DNA of 64,000 nt from Paracandidimonas soli (GTDB taxonomy: Bacteria; Pseudomonadota; Gammaproteobacteria; Burkholderiales; Burkholderiaceae_B): the NCBI RefSeq assembly GCF_004342005.1, contig NZ_SMBX01000004.1, positions 124,001 to 188,000 of the forward strand. The letters run 5' to 3'. The position numbers and the translations under genes are program-made. This document shows positions 32,360 to 43,540 of the stretch, piece after piece (position 1 is the stretch's first letter; each line of letters opens with the position of its first letter). The notes under the pieces are model-generated. The model had not been told where the DNA came from and did no database searches. It was given only the letters and a program-made list of their open reading frames with translations.

Positions 32360-32378
32360 GCGCAGCATGGGGGCATTT
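32360..32378. repeat. 19-bp repeat, copy 1
   Basis: GCGCAGCATGGGGGCATTT, identical to 43608-43626. It lies just before the glycosyltransferase gene in GC-rich intergenic DNA. Confidence 0.6.
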
Positions 32379-32397
32379 CGCTCGGGAGAGTCATGGC

Positions 32398-33342
32398 ATG
32401 CCGGATACTGAACCCCAACCGCTGTTCACTGTACTGACGCCCACCTACAACCGCGCCCATACCCTGCCGCGCGTATACCGGTCGCTACAGGAACAGACTA
32501 GCCGCGATTTCGAATGGCGGATTGTCGACGATGGATCCACGGATGATACCCGAGTACTGGTCGAGTCCTGGCAGGAGGACGCCGGCTTTCCCATCCATTA
32601 TTTCTGGCAGCCCAACCAGCACAAGAAAAGCGCCTTCAATCGCGGGGTCGAGCAGGCGGCGGGCGAACTGATCGTGGCGATCGACAGTGACGATACGCTC
32701 GACCCCGACGCGCTGCAGGCCATGGCGGAGGTCTGGCGGGGCATCGCGCCGCAGGAGCGCGGGCGCTACGCCGCCGTCACGGGCCTGTGCGCCAGGCCGG
32801 ACGGCACGATCGTGGGCGACCGCTATCCGCAGGATGTGCAGGACATGACGTCGCTGGACATGACGTTTCGCTGCAATGTGCGTGGAGAGAAGTTCGGTTG
32901 CCTGAGCACGGAGGTTCTGCGCCGGTTTCCGTTTCCGGAGGAATTCCCCGGCTTTGTGCCGGAAAGCCTGGTCTGGCGGGCGATCGCCAGGGCGGGCTAC
33001 CTGACGCGTTTCGTCAACAAGGTGTTCCGTGTGTACTACGACAGCCCGGACGCCCTGTCGCACCAGGGCAGGCAGGGGCGCCAGCATGCTTTGGGGTTAT
33101 GGCTGCTGGCTCATGATACGGTCGTACATTGCCTGCCGTGGTTTCGCTTCCGGCCCAAGGAGTTCCTGATGGCGGCGGCGCGCTATACGCGGTTTGCCCT
33201 GCATCTGCGCGATGCGGGCATTCCACGGCCCCAGGGCAGGGAGCTGAAGGGATGGGGAGCCCGGCTGCTGGTGGGCCTCATGTGGCCGGCGGGGTTTGCG
33301 CTGTACCTGAGGGATCGCAGGCAGGCGGGCGGCGCCGGCTGA
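32398..33342 (+). CDS. Glycosyltransferase family 2
   Basis: 314 residues. The GT-A N-terminus is clear: FTVLTPTYNRAHTLPRVYRSLQEQ, VDDGSTDDT and the metal-binding VAIDSDDTLDPDAL (DxD type). The C-terminal part (LVGLMWPAGFALYLRD) is weakly hydrophobic and may touch the membrane. It would transfer a sugar from a nucleotide donor, probably to a surface glycan; acceptor and sugar are unknown. Not in a visible polysaccharide cluster. An ATG precedes in another frame, so the start at 32398 is chosen by homology to the GT2 start. Confidence 0.88.
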   Translation: MPDTEPQPLFTVLTPTYNRAHTLPRVYRSLQEQTSRDFEWRIVDDGSTDDTRVLVESWQEDAGFPIHYFWQPNQHKKSAFNRGVEQAAGELIVAIDSDDTLDPDALQAMAEVWRGIAPQERGRYAAVTGLCARPDGTIVGDRYPQDVQDMTSLDMTFRCNVRGEKFGCLSTEVLRRFPFPEEFPGFVPESLVWRAIARAGYLTRFVNKVFRVYYDSPDALSHQGRQGRQHALGLWLLAHDTVVHCLPWFRFRPKEFLMAAARYTRFALHLRDAGIPRPQGRELKGWGARLLVGLMWPAGFALYLRDRRQAGGAG

Positions 33343-33346
33343 TCGG

Positions 33347-33865
33347 TCAGTGCAGTGTGCGCCGCGTCAGCTCCTGGACGTCCATCGGGTCGGCCTGTCC
33401 CGCGCCGTCATCCTTTGTCGCGTCTTCATCGGGGTCATCATCGTCATCGTCTTCAGGCACGATGTCTTCGATCAGGGCGAACGGCAGGATGTCGCGCAGG
33501 TCGCTGGTCCATGCGACTTCCTCGCCCGTGCCGTCCAGCTTGATGAAGCGCACGCCTTCCAGGTCGGATAGCTGGATGCCCCAGAGGAATTCGCATTCCA
33601 TGGGGTCGTCGTCATCCGCAGACAAGCCGCCCCGGTTGCCGACGAAGCGGGCGTCTTCGCCGCCTATCGTCACTTTCACGATGTCTTCGCGTTCGTCTCC
33701 GGGCGCCAGGGGAACGGCGAACAGCACGCATTCCGCGCCGATGTCAGCATCGTCGATGATTTCGGCCAGCACGGGCTTGCCCATGTAGGCGCTCAGTGCG
33801 TCGGCGGTGCGCGCCAGCAGATCGATTTCGGATTCGGTAAAGCTGAGTTCGGGGGAAAGGGTCAT
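33347..33865 (-). CDS. Hypothetical acidic protein
   Basis: 172 residues from MTLSPELSFTESEIDLLARTADALSAYM; a start at 33943 would add 26 Pro/Gly-rich residues. No family was recognised. It is strongly acidic with a run of Asp (VPEDDDDDDPDED) near the C-terminus, and the middle has a beta-rich look (VTIGGEDARFVGNRGGL, GVRFIKLDGTGEEVAWTSDL). No signal peptide or membrane segment, so probably cytoplasmic. It converges on the glycosyltransferase gene with only a few bases between them. Confidence 0.7.
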   Translation of the reverse strand: MTLSPELSFTESEIDLLARTADALSAYMGKPVLAEIIDDADIGAECVLFAVPLAPGDEREDIVKVTIGGEDARFVGNRGGLSADDDDPMECEFLWGIQLSDLEGVRFIKLDGTGEEVAWTSDLRDILPFALIEDIVPEDDDDDDPDEDATKDDGAGQADPMDVQELTRRTLH

Positions 33866-34078
33866 GGCGTATCCAGTCTCGGCGGAGGTGCCGCAGTTCA
33901 TTGGCGAAGGCCCTGGGGCTGCCGGCCCGGGCTTCTCCATCACTGCAATCCATCATTTTAGAGGAAACCGCCGGGAGGGGAATGCGCCGGCGCAGCTGTC
34001 CGCTTTCGAGGCATGGCCTGTATTTTTCCGTGGGTCAGCCTACAATCGCCTTTTGCTCTGACTTTTTCTCTGGATCCC

Positions 34079-35752
34079 ATGGCGCAATACGTATACACAA
34101 TGCATCGCGTGGGCAAGATCGTGCCTCCCAAGCGGCAGATCCTGCGCGACATCTCCCTGTCTTTCTTTCCCGGTGCGAAAATCGGCGTTCTCGGCCTGAA
34201 CGGCGCCGGAAAATCCACGCTGCTCAAGATCATGGCGGGCGTGGACAAGGAAATCGAAGGCGAAGCCATTCCCATGCCGGGCATCAAGATCGGCTACCTG
34301 CCCCAGGAGCCGCAGCTCAATCCAGAGCACACGGTGCGGCAGTCGGTCGAAGAGGGTCTGGGCGAGCTGTTCAACGCCCGCAAGCGGCTGGATGAGGTTT
34401 ATGCCGAATACGCCGAGCCGGATGCGGATTTCGACAAACTGGCGGCGGAGCAGGCCGAGCTGGAAGCTATCATCGCCGCGGCCGCTTCCAGCGGCGCCGA
34501 CGATATCGAGCATCAGATGGAAATCGCGGCGGACGCCCTTCGCATTCCGCCTTGGGATGCCGTCGTCGGCAATCTGTCCGGGGGCGAGAAGCGCCGCGTG
34601 GCGCTGTGCCGCCTGCTGCTGTCCAAGCCCGACATGCTGCTGCTCGATGAACCAACCAACCACTTGGATGCGGAAAGCGTCGACTGGCTGGAGGTTTTCC
34701 TGCAGAAGTTTCCGGGTACGGTGGTGGCCGTCACCCATGATCGCTACTTCCTGGATAATGCCGCGGAATGGATACTGGAGCTGGATCGCGGCCATGGCAT
34801 TCCCTGGAAAGGCAACTACAGCTCCTGGCTCGAACAGAAGGAGGCCCGCCTGAAGCAGGAGGAAGCCTCTGAATCCGCGCGTCAGAAGACCATCAGGAAA
34901 GAACTGGAGTGGGTGCGCCAGAATCCCAAGGGCCGTCAGGCCAAGGCCAAGGCACGCCTGGCGCGCTTCGAGGAGCTGTCCTCGCACGAGTACCAGAAGC
35001 GCAACGAAACCCAGGAGATTTTCATCCCTGTGGCCGAGCGCCTGGGCAATGAAGTCATCGAGTTCACCAATGTCAGCAAGGGCTATGGCGACCGCCTGCT
35101 GATCGACGATCTCAGCTTCCGCATCCCCGCGGGAGCCATCGTCGGCATCATCGGCCCGAACGGCGCCGGTAAATCGACGCTGTTCCGCATGCTCGCGGGC
35201 AAGGAAACGCCGGATTCCGGCACAGTGTCCATCGGCTCGACCGTGAAGCTGGCCTATGTCGACCAGTCGCGCGATGCGCTGCCGAACGATAAGACGGTGT
35301 TCGATGCCGTGTCGGACGGCGCCGATATCCTGACGGTGGGCAAGTTCGAAATGCCGTCGCGCGCTTATCTGGGCCGCTTCAACTTCAAGGGCGGCGACCA
35401 GAACAAACGGGTCGGTGATCTGTCTGGCGGCGAACGCGGCCGCCTGCACCTGGCCAAGACGCTGATCGCGGGCGGCAACGTGCTGCTGCTGGACGAACCG
35501 TCGAACGACCTGGACGTGGAAACCCTGCGTGCGCTGGAGGACGCCCTGCTGGAATTCGCCGGCACTGTGCTGGTCATCAGTCACGATCGCTGGTTCCTGG
35601 ATCGCATCGCCACGCATATCCTGGCGTTCGAGGGTGATTCCAATGTAGTGTTCTTCGACGGCAACTACCAGGAATACGAGGCGGACAAGAAGGCCCGCCT
35701 CGGCGAAGAAGCCGCCAAGCCCAGGCGCCTGCGCTACAAGGCCTTGAAGTAG
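34079..35752 (+). CDS. ettA: Energy-dependent translational throttle protein EttA (ABC-F)
   Basis: 557 residues, as in other EttA. Two ABC cassettes: Walker A LGLNGAGKSTLLK and GPNGAGKSTLFRM, signatures LSGGEKRRVALCRLLL and LSGGERGRLHLAKTL, Walker B DMLLLDEPTNHLDAES and VLLLDEPSNDLDVET. The linker between them (KARLARFEELSSHEYQKRNET) is the P-site-tRNA interaction motif of EttA. It binds the ribosomal E site and gates elongation by ATP/ADP. Start MAQYVYTMHRVGKIVPPKRQ is the typical EttA N-terminus. A TACAAT -10-like hexamer lies about 25 bp upstream. Confidence 0.96.
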   Translation: MAQYVYTMHRVGKIVPPKRQILRDISLSFFPGAKIGVLGLNGAGKSTLLKIMAGVDKEIEGEAIPMPGIKIGYLPQEPQLNPEHTVRQSVEEGLGELFNARKRLDEVYAEYAEPDADFDKLAAEQAELEAIIAAAASSGADDIEHQMEIAADALRIPPWDAVVGNLSGGEKRRVALCRLLLSKPDMLLLDEPTNHLDAESVDWLEVFLQKFPGTVVAVTHDRYFLDNAAEWILELDRGHGIPWKGNYSSWLEQKEARLKQEEASESARQKTIRKELEWVRQNPKGRQAKAKARLARFEELSSHEYQKRNETQEIFIPVAERLGNEVIEFTNVSKGYGDRLLIDDLSFRIPAGAIVGIIGPNGAGKSTLFRMLAGKETPDSGTVSIGSTVKLAYVDQSRDALPNDKTVFDAVSDGADILTVGKFEMPSRAYLGRFNFKGGDQNKRVGDLSGGERGRLHLAKTLIAGGNVLLLDEPSNDLDVETLRALEDALLEFAGTVLVISHDRWFLDRIATHILAFEGDSNVVFFDGNYQEYEADKKARLGEEAAKPRRLRYKALK

Positions 35753-35815
35753 CAGCCGGGCCCACGACCCGGGCGCGGCATGCGCCTGGGTCTGCCGCAG
35801 CCAAGGAGACATGCC

Positions 35816-36397
35816 ATGCCGCAGCTCGAAGCCCGGACATCTTTATTGCTGATCGTGGACATGCAGGCCGCGCTGCTGCCTGCCATTGCCGGCGGGGACC
35901 GGCTGCTTGCGCGTGTGGCCAGGCTGGCGCGCGCAGCGGCGTTGCTGGAGGTTCCCATCGTGGCGACGGAGCATTGCCGCGACAAGATAGGCTCGACCGT
36001 GGACGCACTGGCGCGGTTTCCGGCCTGGATACAGCAGAAAACCCATTTCGATGCCACCCGCGAGGCGGAATTCCTCCGACGTTTCGGGAATGGACGGCAG
36101 GCGCATGCCATGGCTGCGACAGGAGCGACGGACTGGCCCCGCATCCTCCTGACCGGCGCCGAAGCGCATGTCTGCGTGCTGCAGACGGGGCTGGGACTGC
36201 ATCGGGCGGGCTTCCAGCCTGTGCTGGTGAAGGACGGCATCGGTTCCCGCAGTCCCGAGGATCTCCAGGCGGCATGTGAGCGCTGGGCGCATCACGGCCT
36301 GGAGGCTGTCAGTTCCGAGATGGCCATGTTCGAGTGGCTCGAATCCGCGGATCACCCACGGTTCCGCGATGTCATCGCCCTGATCAAGGCGGGTTGA
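35816..36397 (+). CDS. Isochorismatase-family hydrolase (YcaC-like)
   Basis: 193 residues; ATG behind AAGGAGAC. The cysteine-hydrolase triad of the family can be placed: Asp in LLLIVDMQAALLPA, Lys in HCRDKIGSTV and Cys in GAEAHVCVLQTGLGLHR. YcaC-type members hydrolyse small amides or nitriles of unknown identity. It is 63 bp after ettA and may be cotranscribed. Confidence 0.88.
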   Translation: MPQLEARTSLLLIVDMQAALLPAIAGGDRLLARVARLARAAALLEVPIVATEHCRDKIGSTVDALARFPAWIQQKTHFDATREAEFLRRFGNGRQAHAMAATGATDWPRILLTGAEAHVCVLQTGLGLHRAGFQPVLVKDGIGSRSPEDLQAACERWAHHGLEAVSSEMAMFEWLESADHPRFRDVIALIKAG

Positions 36398-36614
36398 GGT
36401 GGCGGCAGTCCAGGACCGTTGTTTTGTGTAACGCCAATATGTTTCAGGATATATAGCGAGATCCGGCAAGCAGCGGAATCGCGGCAGGCAAGACTGTAAT
36501 CTGCTGAATCATGTTTTGCCAACGGATATTTTTTGTTATGTAAAAACAGATTTTTACCGGAATTTTACGGTATCGTGAAACTCACAACATTGTCGTTCCA
36601 TGCAGGAGGTTTCC

Positions 36615-36842
36615 ATGAATACCACGATTCTCAGTAAAGCAGGTGTTATCGCTGTCCTCGCCGTGGCCCTGTCCGGATGTTCTTCCTGGGACAGCATGAG
36701 CAGCCGGCAGAAAAGCACAGTGACCGGCGCCGGTATCGGCGGCGTGGCTGGTGCGGTGGTGACTGGCGGTGGCGTGCTGGGCACTGTGGGTGGCGCGGCC
36801 ATCGGCGGCGTCATCGGCGACCAGGTCGGCAAGAACAAGTAA
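36615..36842 (+). CDS. Glycine-zipper small lipoprotein (OsmB-like)
   Basis: 75 residues; ATG after AGGAGGTTTCC. The signal sequence ends in the lipobox LSGC, so Cys is lipidated. The mature part is a glycine-zipper 2TM motif (GAGIGGVAGAVVTGGGVLGTVGG), as in OsmB-type outer-membrane or envelope lipoproteins. Followed by a strong terminator, so it is a single-gene unit. The AT-rich upstream region contains an ACCG/CGGT inverted motif (36555-36575) that might be regulatory. Confidence 0.88.
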   Translation: MNTTILSKAGVIAVLAVALSGCSSWDSMSSRQKSTVTGAGIGGVAGAVVTGGGVLGTVGGAAIGGVIGDQVGKNK

Positions 36843-36890
36843 TACCGCCGATCGAACCCGGCTCCGCCTTCGGGCGGACCGGCAATGGAG

Positions 36891-36929
36891 AAGGAAGCAT
36901 TGCCATTGCGGCAAGCGCTTCCTTTTTTT
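36891..36929 (+). terminator. Strong rho-independent terminator of the lipoprotein gene
   Basis: Stem AAGGAAGC/GCTTCCTT with an inner stem TTGCC/GGCAA, followed by a T run, 49 bp after the stop. Confidence 0.85.
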
Positions 36930-37133
36930 GTCGCCGGGCTGCCCCGGTAATCCCCCCGTATATCCGCAGTGATCGAAGGTAGAATTTCCACAACAAGGAA
37001 ATTCTGCGGCCTAGTAAGGTGATCGAAAATCAAGATAACCAGATGATATTTATGAGGTTTTCGTCTTTCGGTAATTTGCTTCGAGGGCTTAATACCGGCC
37101 CCTTTTTGTCGCCGGGCCGCCCCTAGACGAAAA

Positions 37134-37157
37134 GAAAGCGCCTGTCGAGGCGCTTTC
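37134..37157 (-). terminator. Terminator of the minCDE operon
   Basis: Perfect 10-bp stem GAAAGCGCCT/AGGCGCTTTC with a 4-base loop; on the - strand it is followed by TTTT. It lies 50 bp past the minE stop. Confidence 0.75.
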
Positions 37158-37206
37158 TTCCAGTGCCAGGCGCTGCCGCACCAGACATGTCGCACGCAGT
37201 TTGCAA

Positions 37207-37461
37207 TCAGCTTTGCGGCATTTCGATCTTGACTTCCAGCACTTCCAGGGAATCCTGGCGCTCCAGGTTTACGCGGATGTCGTCCGGATTGATCTTCACG
37301 TATTTGGAAATGACCTCGACCAGCTCGCGCTGGAGCTGGGGCAGGAAGTCGGGACCCGCGCCGCCGCGGCCGCGCTCATTGATGAGAATGAGCTGCAGGC
37401 GATCCTTGGCGACGTTGGCCGATGTTTTCTTCTGTCCCCTGAGAAATGAAAGAAACGACAT
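37207..37461 (-). CDS. minE: Cell division topological specificity factor MinE
   Basis: 84 residues. N-terminal membrane/MinD-binding segment [26 protein letters not shown], then the dimerising beta domain ([21 protein letters not shown]). MinE stimulates MinD ATPase and drives pole-to-pole oscillation, freeing midcell from MinC inhibition. It is separated from minD by 1 bp. Confidence 0.97.
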   Translation of the reverse strand: MSFLSFLRGQKKTSANVAKDRLQLILINERGRGGAGPDFLPQLQRELVEVISKYVKINPDDIRVNLERQDSLEVLEVKIEMPQS

Positions 37462-37462
37462 A

Positions 37463-38278
37463 TCACTTGCCTCCGAACAGGCGCTTCAGGAGCCCTGGTT
37501 TTTCATAATCGACGAAACGCAGTGGCTTTTCCTCGCCGAGATAGCGGGAAACGACGTCCTCATAGGCCTCGGCCACTTCGCTGCCGCGCTGGTGAATGGC
37601 GGGCACGCCCTGGTTGGATGCCTGCAGCACGACTTCCGATTCGGGAATGACGCCGATCAGCTGAATGCGCAGGATGTCTTCGATGTCCTGGAGCGACAGC
37701 ATTTCTCCGTCGACCACGCGCTTCGGGTTGTAGCGGGTAAGCAGCAGGAATTCCTTGACGGGCTCTTCGCTCGTTTCCGCGCGGCGCGATTTGGCCGACA
37801 GGATGCCCAGGATGCGGTCCGAGTCGCGCACCGATGAGACTTCGGGATTGGTGACGACGATGGCGTCGTCGGCGAAGTAGGCCGCCATGAGAGCGCCTGT
37901 CTCGATGCCGGCGGGCGAATCGCAGACGATGTATTCGAAACCCATGCCGTCCAGGTCCTTCAGGACTTTTTCCACGCCTTCGCGCGTCAGCGCTTCCTTG
38001 TCGCGCGTTTGCGAGGCGGGCAGGATGTAGAGGTTTTCCAGCTGTTTGTCGCGGATGAGCGCCTGGTTCAGCGAGGCTTCGCCCTGGATGACGTTGACGA
38101 AGTCATATACGACCCTGCGTTCGCAGCCCATGATGAGATCCAGGTTGCGCAGGCCGACGTCGAAGTCGATTACGACGGTCTTGTGGCCACGCATCGCCAG
38201 CCCTGACGAAAAACTTGCACTGGTGGTCGTCTTGCCGACGCCGCCTTTGCCGGATGTCACCACAACAATTCGCGCCAT
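37463..38278 (-). CDS. minD: Septum site-determining ATPase MinD
   Basis: 271 residues. Deviant Walker [15 protein letters not shown] near residue 11-24, [27 protein letters not shown] (Walker B region) and the C-terminal amphipathic membrane-targeting helix [12 protein letters not shown]. It binds the membrane as an ATP dimer and recruits MinC or MinE. ATG behind AAAGGAAGTGAAC. A 133-bp gap separates it from minC and could contain an internal promoter. Confidence 0.97.
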   Translation of the reverse strand: MARIVVVTSGKGGVGKTTTSASFSSGLAMRGHKTVVIDFDVGLRNLDLIMGCERRVVYDFVNVIQGEASLNQALIRDKQLENLYILPASQTRDKEALTREGVEKVLKDLDGMGFEYIVCDSPAGIETGALMAAYFADDAIVVTNPEVSSVRDSDRILGILSAKSRRAETSEEPVKEFLLLTRYNPKRVVDGEMLSLQDIEDILRIQLIGVIPESEVVLQASNQGVPAIHQRGSEVAEAYEDVVSRYLGEEKPLRFVDYEKPGLLKRLFGGK

Positions 38279-38411
38279 GACAGTTCACTTCCTTTATGGT
38301 TTTGTAAATCACGCTATCGTAAAGCAAAACAGTCGATCATTGACTGCATGCCGGTGTTATTCGAGATTCGCTTGGCAACAAAAATTTACCTTCCGCGTTG
38401 CCCGAGCGTTT

Positions 38412-39164
38412 TTACTTGCCGAGCGGCATGATTTCCAGCTTGTCGTTTTCCAGTTGGACCAGGCAGGGCCGGTTGTGCTGGGCGGGATCCAGGCGTTCTT
38501 CGATGACGCGGTAGATGCCGGCGATCGCCAGCAGTTCCGGATCCAGTTGGCTGGCGAAGATGCGGGCGCTTTCGTCGCCGCGGGCCCCGGCCATGGCCTT
38601 GCCGCGCAGCGGACCGTAGACGTGGATATTGCCGTCGGCGATGACTTCCGCTCCGTGGCCGACCACTCCGATGATGATCAGGTCCGTATTGCGGGCGTAG
38701 ATGCGCTGCCCCGAGCGCAGTTGCCTGCGCACCACCATGGCGGCCGGCGCGATTTCGGGAGCCGCCGCTGCCGCGGGTTCCGGAGCAGGGGCGGCCGGGT
38801 TGACGACGGGCACCTCGTGGTCAGCGGCCGGCGTGCTGGCCGGCCGCACGATAGGGCTGCTCAGTTCGACGCCGGTCAGTCCAGCCTGCCTGGCAGCCTC
38901 CAGATTGTCGCCTTCCGCCACCACGCCGATCGGGTACAGGCGATGATCGCGCAGCGCCTGTACCAGGGCGGTCCAGTCGACGGGATCGCTGATTTGCTCG
39001 GCATCGATGACGACTGGCTCGTTTTCGAAGAAGGAGCCTGCGTCATGCATGCGCTTGTCCAGCGCATCGGTCAGCGATTGCAGATCAGCCGCATGCAGGA
39101 CGATGCGGACGGCATAAAGATTGGCGCTCTTGAAATCCAGCGCGGGTGATGAGGATTCGCTCAC
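38412..39164 (-). CDS. minC: Septum formation inhibitor MinC
   Basis: 250 residues from a GTG start, chosen because AAGAAGGT lies 8 bases upstream and [23 protein letters not shown] is the usual N-terminus. The N-terminal FtsZ-inhibiting domain ends near 105; an Ala/Pro linker follows; the C-terminal beta-helix shows [23 protein letters not shown] and [15 protein letters not shown], which binds MinD. First gene of minC-minD-minE. Confidence 0.95.
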   Translation of the reverse strand: MSESSSPALDFKSANLYAVRIVLHAADLQSLTDALDKRMHDAGSFFENEPVVIDAEQISDPVDWTALVQALRDHRLYPIGVVAEGDNLEAARQAGLTGVELSSPIVRPASTPAADHEVPVVNPAAPAPEPAAAAAPEIAPAAMVVRRQLRSGQRIYARNTDLIIIGVVGHGAEVIADGNIHVYGPLRGKAMAGARGDESARIFASQLDPELLAIAGIYRVIEERLDPAQHNRPCLVQLENDKLEIMPLGK

Positions 39165-39188
39165 GTCGTAATACCTTCTTTCATAAAT

Positions 39189-39231
39189 GCCGCCGCCTCC
39201 CTCCGCAGGCAGGGGCGAGGGGAGCGGCGGC
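39189..39231 (-). terminator. Hairpin between glnS and minC
   Basis: GCCGCCGC (39189-39196) and GCGGCGGC (39224-39231) flank a 27-base loop just after the glnS stop and before minC, both read on the - strand. The stem is strong but is not followed by a proper T run, so it may be a weak terminator or only a leader structure. Confidence 0.35.
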
Positions 39232-39243
39232 GCTGCACATCGA

Positions 39244-40998
<1,755 letters not shown>

Positions 40999-41133
40999 AA
41001 GCTCTTGAAGGCAGAAAAACGGGTGAATCCGGCATTTTGCCACGTTCTGCTACAAAAACAGCCGCGGAACGCAGGTCGATTCGTTCCGGAGGCCGAGCAC
41101 GGGTGGCAAACTCGCTCTAAACTACTGCCTATT

Positions 41134-42471
41134 ATGGCCTATTCCTCGCTGTGGTTACCGCAGATCCACTTCCTGGCCAGCCTTGGCTTTATGGCGCTGT
41201 TTCTGGGCGCCAGCCTGGGGCTTGCCTGGCTGCTGGCGTATTTCCGCCTCCGTTCGCTGCGTGCGGACGGGGCCGGCTGGCTGGCGGCCTATCGCTTCTG
41301 GGTCCGGGTGTTCGCGCTGGCGCTGGCGCTGGGCATGACGTCCGGCATTGCCGTGCTGATACAGGCGGGCAGCCTTTGGCCGGGTCTGTTCGTCAAGGCG
41401 GGGGATGTGATCGGGCCCTTGCTCGCGGCCGCGCTGGTGTGCGGTTTCATTTTCAAATCCTGCTTCCTGGGGGCGATGCTGTTCGCCGAGCGCAGGCTGA
41501 CGGACCGCGCGCATGCGCTCATGGCGCTGATGGTGGCCGTGGGCCTTACGCTGACGCTGTTCTGGCTGGTGGCGCTGGTGTCCTGGATGCAGACGCCCGC
41601 CGGCGTATGGGTATTCGATGACAAGTACGGCGTCCGGGATTGGGCCGCCGTGGTGTTCAACCCGTCTTTCCCCTGGTATGCCGGACTCTATCTGGCGGCC
41701 TGCCTGGCATGCGTGGCTTTCCTTGTGCTTGCCGTCACCGCCTGGCAGTCCCTGTGGCATCCGCTGGGCGATGGCGAGCGGCATGCCTTTCGCACGTCCA
41801 TGGTTCTTGGGGGCGCCAGCCTGGTAGTGCTGGTGTGCATGGCGATCGGCGCAGGCCAGATGACGGCCCGCTTGCTGCCGGCCAAGGCGGCGGCCACGGC
41901 GGGCTACTGGCATAGCGGCAGCCCGCCAGATTTCGTGCTGTTCGCGCTGCCTTCGGAAGCCGCTGGAGGAAACCGGGCTTCGCTGCACTGGCCGAGGGCG
42001 GGCGGACGCTGGCTGGGCAAGAACGAGGAGGGCGAGCTCCGTGGGCTGGATCAGTTTGCCGGCATGTCGCCGCCGGTGGCGGCCACTTTCCTTTCGTTCC
42101 GCCTGGCGGTGCTTGCGGGGGCCCTGATGGCCGTGTGCCTGGCCGCAACAGCCGTGCGCCTGCGCGGCCAGGCTGATCCCTCCGGCCTGCCGCGCTGGTG
42201 GAAGCGCTGGCTCGTTTCCATGGGCATCGGCGGCAGCCTGCTGATGCTGGCCGGGGTGACGTACGTCATGGTGGGCGCCCATCCTTATGCGATCACGGGG
42301 GCGGTGACGCTGCAGGAGGCCGCTGCCGTCATCGAGCCGGGAGAACTGTTCCTGGGCATGCTGGCCTATCTGGCCGTCTACGGCATATGCATTGCCGCGT
42401 TCATCGGCCTGGTCGGCCATGCCGCCCGGTATGGCGTCGTTCCCGTCGCGCGGCACAGGGGGCGGGCATGA
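41134..42471 (+). CDS. Divergent cytochrome bd-like oxidase subunit I (CydA superfamily)
   Basis: 445 residues with about nine membrane helices. Homology to CydA is shown by FWVRVFALALALGMTSG, VIGPLLAAALVCGFIFKSCF and SWMQTPAGVWV. Compared by eye with E. coli CydA, the haem ligands are not kept: Met20 stands at His19, Ala100 at Glu99, Lys108 at Glu107, Leu185 near His186 and Ala at Met393 (FRLA for FRIM); the GRQPW motif reads GAHPY. The quinol loop is short. It overlaps the subunit II gene (ATGA). Redox function is therefore uncertain. Confidence 0.85.
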   Translation: MAYSSLWLPQIHFLASLGFMALFLGASLGLAWLLAYFRLRSLRADGAGWLAAYRFWVRVFALALALGMTSGIAVLIQAGSLWPGLFVKAGDVIGPLLAAALVCGFIFKSCFLGAMLFAERRLTDRAHALMALMVAVGLTLTLFWLVALVSWMQTPAGVWVFDDKYGVRDWAAVVFNPSFPWYAGLYLAACLACVAFLVLAVTAWQSLWHPLGDGERHAFRTSMVLGGASLVVLVCMAIGAGQMTARLLPAKAAATAGYWHSGSPPDFVLFALPSEAAGGNRASLHWPRAGGRWLGKNEEGELRGLDQFAGMSPPVAATFLSFRLAVLAGALMAVCLAATAVRLRGQADPSGLPRWWKRWLVSMGIGGSLLMLAGVTYVMVGAHPYAITGAVTLQEAAAVIEPGELFLGMLAYLAVYGICIAAFIGLVGHAARYGVVPVARHRGRA

Positions 42472-43523
42472 TAGGGACGCTGACGGCCGCGCTGGGGCTG
42501 GGCGCGCATGATCCGGCATTCTGGATGCCACTGGCAATGATGGTGGTGCTGATGATCGTGCTGGCGGCCGGCGTGCTGCTGGACGGTTTCGACCTGGGCG
42601 TGGGCTGCCTAACGCTGTTTGCGCCGCAGGAATTGCGTCTGCGCATGCTGTCTTTGCTCAGCCCATGGCGCGATGCCAACGAGTTCTGGCTGATCATGGG
42701 CCTGGGCCTGTTCCTGACGGCGTTCCCGAATGCGGTGCAGCCGGTGATGGATGGGCTGTACCTGCCCTTGACGCTGCTGGCGCTGGGTACCCTGCTGCGT
42801 TCCGTTGCGTTCGAGTTCCGCATGCGGTCTTCCAGCAAGGCCCGTGCGCGCTGGCTGGGAGGCTTCGCCCTGGGGGCGTTGATGGTGGCGACCTCGCACG
42901 GTTTGCTGCTGGCGCGCGTGGTGACCAACTTTGAGGAAGGCACGGGATACGACTGGTTCGCGTTGTTCGTGGTGGTCTGCGTGTTCGCCGCCTATTGCCT
43001 GCTGGGCGCTACCTGGCTGATCATGCGGGTCGGCGGGGAACTGCGCGCCAGGGCGCTGGTGTGGGGCCGCAGGGCGGTGCGCTGGGCCGCGGCGGGTACG
43101 GTGGGAGTTTCCGTCGTCCTGGGGTTCGCCAATCCCGGGGTGCTGATCAAATGGAGCGACGGCCTGCACTGGAGCGTCGTGGCCCTGTTGTGGTCCGGGG
43201 TGCTGTTCGGGTTCGTCGTTGTCGAAATGCTGCTGCAGCGCCAGATGAACCATAGCTACCGCACGACGGCCATCCCTTTCCTGCTGGTGCTGCTGATCCT
43301 GCTGGCCATGCTGGGAGGGCTGGCCTACAGCTTCTTCCCCTATATCGTCCTGGACAACGTTACGCTTTGGGACGGGGCGGCTTCGGTGGCATCGCTGAGG
43401 CTGCTGCTGTCCTGCATCGTGATCGCGCTGCCGGTGGCGGTCATTTTCAATGTCTGGGTCTATTGGCGCATGTTCGGCCTGTCCATCGCGCCCGAGCCTC
43501 CGCGCTTCCGCAAGGCGGATTGA
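42468..43523 (+). CDS. Cytochrome bd-like oxidase subunit II (CydB superfamily)
   Basis: 351 residues with about nine membrane helices. CydB signatures are well kept: VLLDGFDLGVGCLTLF near residue 37, SPWRDANEFWLIMGLGLFLTAFP, and LLRSVAFEFR. It overlaps the CydA-like gene by 4 bp, so the two are made together. No CydX-like small gene was seen after it. CydB normally binds a structural quinone or small molecules and supports CydA. Confidence 0.9.
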   Translation: MIGTLTAALGLGAHDPAFWMPLAMMVVLMIVLAAGVLLDGFDLGVGCLTLFAPQELRLRMLSLLSPWRDANEFWLIMGLGLFLTAFPNAVQPVMDGLYLPLTLLALGTLLRSVAFEFRMRSSSKARARWLGGFALGALMVATSHGLLLARVVTNFEEGTGYDWFALFVVVCVFAAYCLLGATWLIMRVGGELRARALVWGRRAVRWAAAGTVGVSVVLGFANPGVLIKWSDGLHWSVVALLWSGVLFGFVVVEMLLQRQMNHSYRTTAIPFLLVLLILLAMLGGLAYSFFPYIVLDNVTLWDGAASVASLRLLLSCIVIALPVAVIFNVWVYWRMFGLSIAPEPPRFRKAD

Positions 43524-43540
43524 CCGCGCCCGCGTCGAAG

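Larger units (their letters stand above)
36843..37206. other. Intergenic region between the lipoprotein gene and minE
   Basis: 364 bp without genes. It holds the lipoprotein terminator, two copies of a GC-rich intergenic repeat (about 36923-36945 and 37101-37126) and the minE terminator. The part 36960-37090 is AT-richer and shows nothing recognisable. Confidence 0.6.
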
